Source of the DNA: Labyrinthula sp. Ha | Taxonomy: Eukaryota; Sar; Bigyra; Labyrinthulida; Labyrinthulaceae | DNA: 64,000 nt | Assembly: GCA_015227615.1 (NCBI GenBank) | Contig: JAALGZ010000002.1 | Coordinates: 1,984,001 to 2,048,000 of the forward strand | Direction: 5' to 3' | Part shown: piece by piece, positions 20,390 through 32,499 of the stretch | Numbering within the stretch: position 1 is the first letter of the stretch | Layout: the number at the start of each line of letters is the position of its first letter | Made by a program: the position numbers and the translations under genes | The notes under the pieces: generated by a model | The model's database searches: none | What the model was told of the DNA's origin: nothing | Seen by the model: only the letters and a program-made list of their open reading frames with translations

Positions 20390-21600
20390 TCTGGCTACTC
20401 TCTATCTGGTAACTGCCGAGCACGTCTTCCTGGTTAGTTATATCTTGCCCCAAACGATTAAGTTTGGCTATGAGGTTAATTGTCAGGTTGCGAGTGCCTT
20501 TGTCCTTTTTAGGATATTCAAGGAGCGCCAGTAATCTATTACGGGAGTCATTGGGTATATTCTTGTTTTTTTACGTTTGGATTGAGTTCGGAGATGTCGT
20601 TTGCACGGTTTTCACAGTTGCGTATTTCTCAAGATCTCAGCCTTTGCTATAAGCTATGAAACACGTAAAAATTGTTTAGAAGTTGAAATATTTTTAAAAG
20701 TGCCCAAACTTATATTCCTGCTGTCGCTCATGTATTGTGTTGGTGCAGAATGCATTTTTTTGTGGAGTTTTGGCCTATTCTGGGATAGAAAGGGGTCTTT
20801 TTGAAGCTCTCTGGCGAGTTGGAAGAGGAAAGTAGATGGTCATCAGCTTGTTAAAGGTCTGGATGATATTGTGTTGCTGTTGCTCTGCTTACTACCAAAC
20901 TGTTTAAAACCGGTTCTGGTTCAAGAAAAGTTGGGATATAACCACACTCCAGGACATCAAAAGCCTCTATACCTTATGGGTTTGGGCCTCTTGAGAGGAG
21001 TTGGGTTTCTATAGATAAATGTTCTTGAGTTGTTTCATTTTTTCACCCAACATACATTTAATTGCTGCAGTTTATTCCCCTCTTTTGTGTTTTCTCATGT
21101 TCAAGGGTGCTGAAGCTTCCTTCTTTCATTCTGCACCTACTGGTTTGTAGGTCATCTAGCACCATCTTGACACTTCTGGAGTTCAAATATAGTTTAGTAA
21201 CAATTTTTTCTTTAGTTTCTAGTTTTCAATATTGCAGAAAGAAGGTGCTGGAATGATAGTTACTCTAAGGCTCAGATTTACCTTTTAATTTGTCATTGAT
21301 GAAAGAGCATCACTAAATTACCGTAATCTTTCTTGACAAGCATCTACTTTCTGTTTCAGAACCAAAGGGTCTGTATTAGCACTGTTAAATTTGGTACAAA
21401 CATAAGGATTGTTTTTTGTAAATTGAATTTGTTTTCTGCTCAACTGAAGCAGGTTTGTCTGAAACTGCAACTTTATTTGGATAATCGCTTTGCATATTTC
21501 ATAGTCAGAGCTCCTAGCTGACTCCTATTTGGTGGTTACATGATAGAAATGGGATATTTACTGATATTTTGGCGACCATTCAGGACAGGGGGAATCTACA
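20390..21600 (-). pseudogene. Unidentified broken coding relic
   Basis: Minus-strand segments of 40-65 codons have balanced, protein-like composition and higher G+C than the surroundings, for example about 20395-20560 and 21320-21520. They lie in more than one frame and I could not link them with introns of the kind used elsewhere in the window. I see at least four breaks. The family is not recognised: it could be a decayed host gene or an old mobile element. I give it as a fossil only. Confidence 0.4.
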
Positions 21601-24600
21601 TTCCTACTTACCATATATTATGTTGTAACTAATTAGCATTATTGTACTGATCCATTCATATACACATGTGAGACTCAACTCCATATGATAATCAGTTCTC
21701 AGATGGAATATCTGCATTATTTTGGAACATTAACATTGGACAGCGTTTTGAAATAAAAAAATATATACCGAACATTACAATAGACGGTTTGAAATCGAGT
21801 AATAAAAAGTGAAATGTACTTTGGTAGTAAATAGATTACACTTTATTATTGTTTCTGGTGGTTTCAATGGTGGCTTTACATTTGGCTAATATTTGGGAAT
21901 ACGTTAGATCAAAAATTCCGCCCTATATTACCAATGCATTATTCTACATCAACAATTTCATCTGTATGATTTTTTGAAATTTATGAGCACTGGGAGGCTT
22001 AAAAAAGTAGAGGTTAGTTGCTATTCCTCTACTTTTTTTGCTGTGATGGTGTTAATGGCCATTTGTTTTGGCTTCATGGTATGTAGCTTGTTCAAAGGAG
22101 AATCTATTGTTGGAGGTTGTTGTACCATTATCACATTGGTTCAGAGCTCAAAAAATTCAGCTAGACACAAACATCAATAATGACCTCACCAAGAGTAATG
22201 GGATCTATCTTGAAGTACGATACTTTCAAGATCACACCTGCACTTAACGGGGTTAGTGGGTTGGATATTGCAAAGCCCTACCACATTTAAGATCAACAGA
22301 TTCAGTTGCTTACTTTTTAACGACACGATCCACTTTGTATAATTGTAAGAGTATCCAATCTTGTATTCTGTCCTTTTCAATGCCTTCTAAAGCTTGTTTC
22401 ATTACGCCACTAGCCCCATACAGGGCATTACCCATGAATACTTAGCTTGCATTAAAGTTTATAATGAGAAATTTGTAAACCAGCGGTATAGTGTTTTATA
22501 ACCACATAGCAACAAGATAAATTTATAATAACATTTTGTGATCTAATTAGAATATCGATTATTGTGACTTTCAATCAATGTTTACCTATTATGTGAAAAT
22601 AAATTAACCGGAAAATAAGCTAAAGAAGGAAACATGGATGCACAGCGAGTCCTGGCTGCGTACCCATTCGAGGTTTTCTGGAGTGTTCCAACTGACTGAG
22701 AAGACTTGAGAAAATCTTAATATAGCGTTCATTACGGCATGTAAAAAGAATTGTGTGAGGTCGACTCAGCGAATAATAGAATCCTTGTTCATGAGGTAGC
22801 TGGGGTTTCTTGAAGGGTTGCCTCAGTATTTACCCTGGGAAAAAAGAAATTATATAGTTGATTTGCACATCAGGAGGAAACAATTGTAAATGTTTTTATC
22901 CAGATATTTAAAGTTAGATGACAAGGCTTTTTTTCTACATATCACGTTAAATTTTCTTGTAGTTAGGAAGATATTGTAGCTTATGTTAATTAAAAGATGT
23001 TATGGTCTTAAACTGGTGTATACGTTTTTGAGTATATGCAAAGAAACTATTCTCAGAGCATTGAGTAATTACTCAACTTCTAGAGATTTGCCGGAAGCTA
23101 AAAGTGTAATCTGAATACTTTGAACAAAGCTCCAAAATGGTATCTGCTTTCTTTCTTTGTCCATGTTGTTTCTTCAGAATAAGTTAGCTACAGAGCAGGT
23201 GCTGAGATACCATAACTATAAACAAAAAAATTATAACTTATAAGAAACTAAATATATTGTGAAATATATGAAATTAACTGAAGCTGACTGCTAGTTAAAC
23301 AGAACTTGTCTTAGAATAGTATATGCGAATAAAGAAGCATTGCTATATATATGTTGGAAGGTGTGGTCTCGGTTTAAGAACTTTGTTTATGTAGCCAATT
23401 TCCACAAATGATTACCATCGAAACAGTAATACTTGAAGAATATACATGAAGCTGTAAAATTGCTCAGCAACCTAGGTGATCAAATCTAGATTTGCTTGGA
23501 ACTTATGAGATGAAACTTTCCTATCTTATGAGAAGACTTTATTACAAACATTTCCTTCGCATAGCGGCTTCCGAATAAGTGCGGGAATGTGTACATAATA
23601 AATACACAAGAAGATTGAATTATTTTTATTTATGGAAAATTATTTGTTCAAATGCACTAAAATACACATCTCGAATGTGTTAAGATTTGCTACAATATTA
23701 ATAAAAGATCTGGAGAACAACATATTGTGGCGAAAATAAAGATGCAACTAAAATATCTTCCTCAAAGATACAATGTATGGATTATAACGACTTCTGTTAT
23801 TACATATCCACAAAATTAAGTGATGAAAATATTTCTGAAAACAAAACAAAATGATACTATTAAAAATAACTATTTGTTATTACTGAAGCTCTCGTTTCCT
23901 TTCCTCAACGTGGCAGAGACGGTAACTTCATTCTCTATCAACACTAAGAAATATAAGTCAAATGCTCTAGGAAAATGTTATCAATAGTATCTACTGTTAA
24001 CCTTTTCGGGTATAGACTAATTTATGGTTTTAGACTATTCATCTTTTGTAAGATTCTGTCTATGCGAATGTTGATAGTCATAACATAGATTTATGATAAA
24101 TATTCCATAAATTAAACAGATTTTCTGAAAAGATTGTTGTTGCAAAATCATCGCTTTGCAAGAAGACCTGGCAGAAGCTTGATCCACATTTTATGTATCC
24201 AATATATTAAACACAAACATCTTCATCTACTCCTAAAAATATTTTCCTTGACTCTAAATCTTATTGATAAGTAACTTTGACCGTTATTGGCAAGGAACGT
24301 TAAATATCAGGAGCAAAACAAGACTAATAGAAGATAATCACGATGCTTATAAGCTTGAGAAATGAAAAACTAGGACTCGTACCAGACTCTTCTCTTTTTC
24401 TCCAATCTAAGAGATGAAAAAAATCTGGTCTAGATAATAGCTCTTCTTTCGTATGATGAACAACATAGAGAGACTAAGAAACAAAAGGACATAACATTTG
24501 TTTTTCTTACAGCTCAGAATGGTTTGGTTATCGAGATGGATACTAACCTGCCGATGTTTTAAAGCATATTGCCTGGTCGCAAAATTGAAATTTCCACTAA

Positions 24601-27600
24601 TTTCAGTCCTCTTAAATATTTTAAGGTCTGTAATCAGAATGAAGCAAATATGGCTTTGGAAACAGATTTGTTTTCAAGCACTTCTCAGACGGCAATTAAT
24701 TATATATATATATACATTCATGTGACATCAGAATAAAATAAGAATGTGGGTGTCAAGAAAAGACAGGTAAATACACTAAAATTAACGTTATTTTTGTTTT
24801 CCCGGGTCGTCGTATAGCGGTAAATTGAAGCTCAGATTAACGTGTACTGATTTCTAGAGCTAACTACCCAAAATCTAAATATATATATATTTTTTTTTAA
24901 TTAAAAGAGGTTAGCTTCCACATAATTTTCTAGTTGTGAGTATACTTTAACTATGATGTCACAATTGTTGCTAAATAAAAATCCCAGGAAGCGGTGCAAG
25001 GTTTTCATCTAGCATTATTGTGGCAGAAGGAAACGTTCTTTTTTCTTTCATTTTTATTTTATGGTATGGGTAAAACGTCTTAAGAAAGTTCTTTGTATTA
25101 TTTTTGAAATAAGATACTAGAAGGTTAATTTTCTACCATGAATACTGAAAGGTATGAAAAACTAGTTCTTATTGCACAGCTAGAACATATGTAAGAATGC
25201 TTCTTAAATCTAGAAATATACAAATCCAGTTTTCCATATTAGAGAATCATAGTGAGTAAATATAGAATCCTATATTTTCTGGTAGGTACGATGATAGTTC
25301 AGGTTAAATACCTGTCAGCTGCTTAAGTCTTGATTGAAGGCTTTTGTTAGTTGATGTCAGAAGAATCTACAGAAGTAGATAAAAACTCGAGTTTTAAAGA
25401 ACATTTATCATGTCACAAATCATGACAAACAAACTTTCCCTAAAGTAATTTATACAAAATTCTTATTTCAGCAATACTTTGTATGATAATACTGAAAAAT
25501 TCTGTAGTAAAGAGAGATTTTATGTAATTTTAGTTTTTTCTATGTCTTATATTAGCATTGGCTATTGTAGGTGGAAAAGCCTAGTAATAAGATAGATAAA
25601 TATCTACAGAAATTTCGTGTTTGTCTTTCTTGGTTTATCTTTCAATATACATAAGTTATTCCCCCTATGAACATTGAATAAAATATTTTTCTACAAGGAA
25701 CAAACAAAGGCCAATTACTTAGTAACAATCCTCTCCCGTGGTAAAACGTAAAAAGTCTACAAAACTAATAGAAGTAACAATGGCAAAACACTCAAGTTCA
25801 TCTTAAGTTTTTGGTTAGATAAACTATTAAATGTGGTTGCAAAGCGGAGTTACTTAGCACTGTCAGTACTTCGGATACACTGAGATATTTCCTACTTCAT
25901 CTGCAGGAAATATAACCAATATTTGAGCAAAAAGTAGAAAAAATGATAAAAAATCTACCTCCATAAAGCTAAGGTATACTAGTATTTGCGGAGCCAATAG
26001 ACCACAAAACTCAATGCGTCTTGCTTAATTTGAATAATTAGCTATTGCCACAATAACAACATTATTTTTCTTCAATATTTTTTCCACCATGGTCATACAA
26101 ATCTCTTTGAATTAGATGATTTTAAACGTAGAGTTTTTGCGCAATACAGTAGTAGTGTCTAAATGGGTGAGAATACCTAGCCCTGTATATTATCCCAGGC
26201 TAATTTTCAAGTATGTTTGCTTTCATAAATTTCTTTTGTTAAAGAATAAAAAATCCAACTCGTGTTAAGTCTTTCCATTCTTGCCACTTTCGTATTATGT
26301 TTTCTTTATCTGTCTTTTGGAATTTCATGGTTCTTACCATTCCAACCACAGTTTATAAAGACAGGCTTGATTCGTTTTTCGGACTTGGTTCGATCTGGAA
26401 ATGCTTAGCTCGGAACCCCAAGTTCTTTTAAACTTAAAGAAACAAACTTTATGAAGAAAACACACAATAACTTGCCTAAACTCTATATCATAGAGTTGAT
26501 TTTGGGTCAGCTAGAGAACATAAATCTCACTTGTTAGTATTTGTTAGCATGCTATTGTCTCAAGGGTTATTCACATGGGATTAGGTTAAGCTAACTAGAG
26601 TTGGGAAGCTAAAATTTCTCTTGAAGCGTGCAAAGCTCTACCTGCAAGCCTCATGCACGAGTCCAAGTACTTTGTTCCGTACAAGCTACAAAATCTAATT
26701 TTATACTTAATAATTCTTTACTAGAGTAAATTGTAGATGAACCGTAGTAACAGTTATATCGTTTTCCTAATCATTATGCGCCTCGATATGAATCGAAGCA
26801 ACGGGATATCTTCTTGGTGCCGCCTGAAAACATAAAAAGCCCGAAAGAAAGTTCGTTTCAATGGTCATAATGTTACCCTGAGCAGTATGCGCTCTAGCTT
26901 TTTAAGTCTAATTACCTAAACTAAGTTCATTGAATTAAACTAAAACATAAATGGTTAAAGTATTACGTAGCAACAGAAGAAAAGTTCTTGATACTAACAG
27001 TAGCTCAATCCTGAAGCTGCTTAATGGGGCTGTCTGCATTGCCTTGGCTAAACAACAGAAAGTAAACTTTTCATTTATTGTCTCTTAAAAAACTAGAGCT
27101 TGAGAATAATCGAAAAAAAAATAATTCACTAATCAACGGGCTATTTTTTCTTCACTTTAAACTATGTATGGTTGAGTCACCTTTGTATAAATACTGTAGT
27201 TGCAATCCGATACCCCTATTTTCACCATAACGTATTAAAAAACCTCTTGGTGGGAAAATATTTCCCCAAGTGAAGAGTTTTATTAACTCCTCATGGCAAG
27301 AACTTAGTACAACTCCAAGGACTCTGTATTATGAATTCGAGATAAACAAGAAAACGATAACTCTTCTATATATAATATGAATTTCCATGTGTCTGTTATG
27401 ACACTCTATAACTACTAGAAGGTAGAATATAACTTGTATGAGTGTAAAAATATGCTTCTTAGAGTCCTATATGAGGATGAAGAAAGAGTTCTTTTTTTTT
27501 TTGAATATTACAGTAATATACCATTGTATATCTCCTAATATTAAGGACCAGACCGGGCAATGAAATTTTACTTAAATTCAAAGAGCAGATTTCCCGAGTA

Positions 27601-27662
27601 AATGAGCTCCACTTTCAAGCTTAGTTAACAGACAAAATGTCAGTATTTATCGGGAACACACT

Positions 27663-27678
27663 AACTGGCCATATGGCC
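27663..27678 (+). promoter_or_regulatory. AACTGGCC word and GGCC palindrome upstream of PAK
   Basis: AACTGGCCATATGGCC lies 33-48 nt upstream of the PAK-like kinase ATG and contains a GGCCATATGGCC palindrome. The same AACTGGCC word, on either strand, occurs just upstream of the polo-like kinase (14649-14656) and the myosin (60214-60221). A core-promoter role is inferred from position only. Confidence 0.35.
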
Positions 27679-27710
27679 TAAAATAGAAAAAGAATCGGAA
27701 GAAAAGTGAC

Positions 27711-29144
27711 ATGAATAAGCCGTATAATCTAAACGACGCTCTTGCCAGAAGATCTCATTATGTAAAAGCAACAAATAAACAACAATCCCCTCCTAAGCCT
27801 AATTCGAGCCCTTCTAATAGAAAGGACCCAAATGTTTCCCCAAAACAGAAGGGTTTTTCAAAAGCCTCTGATCAGAAATTACCCACTAGAACTAAGCTGA
27901 AGCCAAAAGGAACTGCGAAGAAAAAGAAAAAACATGTTAAGAAGAAAAATTTGGTTAAGATGAACCCGCCAAAAAAGCTAAGAAAGCCACCAGCTCAAGT
28001 GCAAAGTCCTCAAAGTAGTCACGTTCCTTCTAAATTTCTTGCTAATTTAAATATTGCCGTCGATCCAAAAGCTGAATTTGGTTTAACAGGATTAAATCCT
28101 CAGTTTAGAACGATGCTGGAAATGTCTAACATATCAAAAGCAGAAACGATGAGAAATCCTGAAGCAGTTGTTGCCCTCTTGGATTTTACTATAAATGGTG
28201 GGTTAGAATCAAAAGCTCCTCCCCAGATTCGTTCAAGGTTATCGGTCAACAAGCAACTTGATGCTGCTGCTTTTATTTTAAAAGAAAATCCGCTTCAGAA
28301 CTTTGAGAAGAAAGGTAAATTAGGGGAAGGTGGAGTTGGAACAGTTTTTGAAGCCATAGATAAGAGAACAAAAAAGAAATGTGCACTAAAGTTAGCAGAT
28401 ATATCAGAAAAGGAGATGATTGAGAAAGAAATAGCTCTTCAAGCAGTTTCAAAGCATCCCAATATTTTGACATACGTAGAATGCTATTTATTTAAGAACA
28501 AGTATTATATAGTTTTAGAGTTAATGGATGGAGGTTCACTGACTGGAGTTTTCGGGAAGAATATAAATTGGCAAGAAAACAATATAAGTTATGTGACAAG
28601 AGAGATGTTAAAAGGATTAGAATTTTTACATAGAAACCATAGAATTCACAGAGATATAAAATCAGATAATATCCTGGTGTCAAAGTCAGGTGAAGTGAAA
28701 GTTGGGGATTTAGGTAATGCTGTGACTCTTACCCTAGAAGAAAAAAAGAGGAAGACAATTGTTGGAACTCCATATTGGATGGCTCCTGAAGTTATTAGAC
28801 GTAAAGAATACGATACTAAAGTAGACATCTGGTCAGTGGGAATCACAGTTATTGAGATGTGTGAAAAAGAACCACCATATTTTGATGAAGAACCAATGAG
28901 AGCTCTGTTGATGATTACCACTTATGAACCAGCTGCCTTACTTGCCCCTGAAGAATGGAGCCCAGAGCTAAATGCTATGTTAGCTAGGTGTATGGTAAAA
29001 GATCCTCAAGAAAGATCATCTGCTAAGCAGTTACTAAAGGACATATATTTTCAAAAGTTTGCTACTTCACCAGCTGCATTTGGGCAGTTTGTGGCAGATG
29101 TGATGGAGCAAAAGAAACGTGAGGAGGAAGCATATTTTGGTTAA
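27711..29144 (+). CDS. PAK/STE20-like kinase with degenerate CRIB
   Basis: An intronless 477-residue protein. Residues 1-95 are very basic and Pro-rich. Residues 105-160 match the p21-binding/autoinhibitory region of p21-activated kinases: P-x-x-F at 106-109, then SNISKAE at 139-145 and NPEAVVALLDF at 149-159. The two CRIB histidines are replaced, by Ala111 and Asn114, so binding of Rac or Cdc42 is doubtful. The kinase domain (about 198-450) has Lys227, the PAK-type HRDIKSDNIL from 313, GDLG (for DFG) at 332-335, and GTPYWMAPE at 352-360. It is expected to phosphorylate Ser/Thr in cytoskeletal or MAP-kinase signalling. Autoinhibition may survive without GTPase control, or another input may replace it. 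The start is the first ATG after an upstream stop. Confidence 0.9.
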   Translation: MNKPYNLNDALARRSHYVKATNKQQSPPKPNSSPSNRKDPNVSPKQKGFSKASDQKLPTRTKLKPKGTAKKKKKHVKKKNLVKMNPPKKLRKPPAQVQSPQSSHVPSKFLANLNIAVDPKAEFGLTGLNPQFRTMLEMSNISKAETMRNPEAVVALLDFTINGGLESKAPPQIRSRLSVNKQLDAAAFILKENPLQNFEKKGKLGEGGVGTVFEAIDKRTKKKCALKLADISEKEMIEKEIALQAVSKHPNILTYVECYLFKNKYYIVLELMDGGSLTGVFGKNINWQENNISYVTREMLKGLEFLHRNHRIHRDIKSDNILVSKSGEVKVGDLGNAVTLTLEEKKRKTIVGTPYWMAPEVIRRKEYDTKVDIWSVGITVIEMCEKEPPYFDEEPMRALLMITTYEPAALLAPEEWSPELNAMLARCMVKDPQERSSAKQLLKDIYFQKFATSPAAFGQFVADVMEQKKREEEAYFG

Positions 29145-29453
29145 TTTTTGAAATAGAGTGTACATGCTTTTATTAGGCAGCGAAGAAGTGTTTTTTGATT
29201 AGTATTTTCAATTGTGGAAAGTTGTTGCTTTTCTTCTTACAACCTAGGTCGATAGTAAACAATATTTTTTTCAATACATTTGATTTATTCATCTGTTTCA
29301 AAACTAGACAATTATGATAGAAATGTAGACATATTTATTCTTGTATTAACTTCATGATAGAAATCAATGTAGAGGTGAGTGTTATAATTAAAAATTGCTC
29401 TAATAAATATACATCTGGTAGTCAAAGACTCAAACATTGAGCTTTAGTTTAGT

Positions 29454-30002
29454 TTATAGTTTTCCTTTATCATGTTCAAAGTAATAAGAATCTATACTTG
29501 ACAGATCGCTCTCTTCATCTTCATAGTACCATCTGTTTTGAAGAATCGTCATGTTAAAAAAATCACCTTCATCTGATCTTGTGTTTTCAAAACCTTCACT
29601 GCTAGAATGAGTTTCTTCCTCTTCCGGAAAAATAGTATTCATGAAATTAAAATAACCTAGATCCTCCTCTCCATTGAGCTCTGAGTTGGTTTCCACGAAT
29701 GTGAACAGATTCTTGACATCTGGGAATGAAATTGAGTTCTCAAACGAAGTGTTGAAACCAAAAATATCATGTTCTTCAGAAACTGCAGGCATTTTATAAA
29801 ATAATTCCTCTTTATCTAAAGATGTTGAGAGCGTTAAAAAAGAACTATCAACTTCCTCATTTTTTTCCTTTTTCTCTGCTTTAACTTCTTTTAACTTGGT
29901 TTCATTTACTTTAGACTCTAATCTTCGATGACTTGGAAACTCAGTGAAGCTATCACTATTCGCGTCAACTCGTGCTTTAAATGTAGATTTTTTAGGAAAC
30001 AT
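29454..30002 (-). CDS. Acidic orphan protein, start uncertain
   Basis: From the first in-frame ATG at 30002 this frame gives 182 residues: a basic N-terminal part, a Lys/Glu-rich middle, and an acidic, aromatic C-terminal half with repeated Phe and Asp/Glu. There are no membrane segments and I recognise no domain. The frame is open for about 150 more nt upstream without an ATG, so a missed first exon is likely. It converges on the PAK-like kinase, with the two stops 309 nt apart. A TGCCACGTCA element lies at 30346, upstream of it. Confidence 0.6.
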   Translation of the reverse strand: MFPKKSTFKARVDANSDSFTEFPSHRRLESKVNETKLKEVKAEKKEKNEEVDSSFLTLSTSLDKEELFYKMPAVSEEHDIFGFNTSFENSISFPDVKNLFTFVETNSELNGEEDLGYFNFMNTIFPEEEETHSSSEGFENTRSDEGDFFNMTILQNRWYYEDEESDLSSIDSYYFEHDKGKL

Positions 30003-30345
30003 CACCTTTTTCAACTTCAAACTCGGGATAATTTCTCTTTCGTGAGCCTGTTTATCCAACTCAACGTTGCACCCAACAAAGCTCTCTACTTCTGTGGAAA
30101 CTCCCTCCTTATTTCGGTCAAGTGGAGTTGAGACAATGTTCAGTGGAGGTAAAAATTTTTTAAAAAGCGCTACACATTTGTTTTACTTGGATATCATCAT
30201 ATTTAAAGCTGGTATTAGAAGTTATTTATGTTTTCTTCATCTTGTCCTTCAGGGTGTGCGCTAGCATTATTAATATTCCTATTCTGATTGGTTTAATGGT
30301 CATTTCAGCCAATCATTTCCCAGGTTCCCGGCATTATTGTCTGGA

Positions 30346-30355
30346 TGCCACGTCA
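30346..30355 (+). promoter_or_regulatory. TGCCACGTCA element near the acidic orphan
   Basis: Second copy of the 10-mer found upstream of the lipase and P450 genes; here the match extends to TGCCACGTCATTA, as at the lipase. It lies 344 nt upstream of the orphan's ATG and points away from that gene, so the link is weaker here. Confidence 0.3.
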
Positions 30356-31736
30356 TTAGCGAATCCTAGTATACCACGTTTCAGGGAAAAGAAGGAAAAA
30401 CCCTGCAATAAATCTTTAGTTGTTTCCTTATATTTGTCTATTACACCATCAGTAATACTCCAGAAAAATTTTATACAAGAACTTCAACAAAGTTTCAGAA
30501 CAACAATGTGAACCACATGTTTTAAGAAGCACCTCTGCATTGGAAAAATCATTCACATATAGAAGCAAAAAGAGGAAAAGAACTCACAAGGGCCTTGCAG
30601 ATCCATGACCAGCTGTAATGCGACATTTTAATTGGCTTTCAACATAGTTTATAACCACTTGCAGCAACTTCTAATAGAATATCTTCATACAAAGCAGGGT
30701 TTATGTCAAGACACCCCATAACAAACAAGCTCGAGATCTTAAATAATATTGTGAACAAAAGTTTACTAAAAAACACGAATCGTTAAGTTATTTTTATTGA
30801 CTTAGGAAAACTTTTTGACTATCTCAAGAATGCCTCTCTTCAATTTTCTTCGAAGGAATATAGAGTGCCTAGTATACTTAGGAAGCGTATTTGTATGCTG
30901 CACCAGAACGAAAATTTTAAATTAGCTGAAAAAATCACGTATCTAAAGTAGCACATTTGAGAAAGAATGTTCTTTAAGGTCATTAAATTTATTGCATCTT
31001 TTTATTTTGGTTGTAACATTTATATAAAGAAAATAAATAAAAGCACTTTGTCAAGTTTTAAAGTAGCTGGATGCATCTTAAACTATATTGCTTTGTAGAC
31101 AATCTTGTAACCCTCTGTGAAGATAGTATCCAAGCTACATATATTATGAGGCAGACTCGCCATCTCGAGTTCCTTTTTGGGTTAAGGTTATTCTCAAGTA
31201 AGACATCAGTCTTACTGACTAGTGAACTGTATCTATTGACATATAATGTATTAGGGAAAATAAACAATAAAACTCATACTGACTGCCTTCATGAAAAATA
31301 CGAACAATATTTATATTATGAGAAATTATAGAAAATCCACCGAGAAACAGTTTTTGCCATGGAAGACTAGATAGTAGAAGAGCTGGAACTCTGGTCGTCA
31401 AAGCTTCCAAGAACAGAGAATAAAAGATAGAACTAGCACATTTCGTACCAATTACTGTGCCAGACGAAAAATTTCAACTATAGAGCAAAACAAAATTCTT
31501 GATAATTATGCTTAACTATGCAGCAATAATCCTTTAACATATTTTGACCAAGTTATATAAGGATAAAAGCAGACTTACTGAAAAGGGACATCTTTTCCTA
31601 TAATACATTGGCTAGAAGGGTAATAAGATAACTGATACACACAACTGCTCTTGCTCCTGAAATATGCAATCTATATAACTGTACTAATAACAAGGACATA
31701 AAATAAACATACGGTCTCTAACAAGGAGAATTAACC

Positions 31737-32499
31737 CCAACTAAAGTATCATGAAATCAATGAATACAAGTTTCAAGAAGGAGACTTAATTATGGAACAT
31801 ATTCTGCTGCAGCAAGGATCCGAATACAAGCAAGAACTTGAAGCAATTGCTGGTTTCTATAATTCATATAGCTCTGGTAGAACAAGTCAACAGCCACCCA
31901 GAATAAAAAAATCCTGGTAGTTCTCTCCTAGATAAATTTAGCAACGTATTGGACTAGCAGAGGAAGATGTTAAACCTACGCAACCAATCCAGGTTTCACC
32001 AAGGCATAAATCTCCGCAACCAATATACCTACGAGTGAAAAATGGTATATCAAGCAAAGATTTAGAAGTCCCGATATGTCTGGGGTACGAAAATAAGCCG
32101 AGAATACAGTGAAAGAGTGTCATCAACTGTAAATGCTCTCGCCTATGACCAAGAACTGTATGGAGTAGTTTGTCCAGCAGAATGATCGGAGAATATCTGA
32201 AACATCTCAACTTCACTTAGAAATATTACAACCACATAATCAATACTTTCTATCATAAATGACAAGGAAAAGAAAATATGGATTAAGTCTTTAGTTTGTT
32301 CAGAATGTGCTGAAAATTTGGACGATATAATATGATGGTGATGGAAGAATCTTTGCAAGAATGGAAAATAAAACAGGAACTGCCCAATGAAACTACATTA
32401 TGGTCATGGGATTATCCTCTAAGAAAAATGTATTTAAAAGGCTTCCCAGTGGCTTGTAAATATTATAAGAATATATTATTACTTCTAGAAAGTGTGTAA
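31737..32499 (+). pseudogene. Unidentified broken coding relic
   Basis: Plus-strand segments of 30-60 codons have protein-like composition and follow each other through this stretch in different frames, with no intron-like sequence between several of them. By eye there are about four or five breaks. I do not recognise the family, so it may be a decayed host gene or a mobile-element remnant. It is reported as a fossil without further detail. Confidence 0.4.

Larger units (their letters stand above)
19373..27710. other. Long intergenic region with one coding relic
   Basis: More than 8 kb without a confident gene. It holds the 53-bp tandem repeat (19473-19665), an AACTGGCC word at 19771-19778, and a coding-like relic on the minus strand at about 20390-21600, listed separately. 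The part from 22.2 to 27.7 kb is AT-rich with short TA runs near 24700 and 24885 and no supported gene. Small genes made of short exons and 30-nt introns could be hidden here. Confidence 0.5.
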
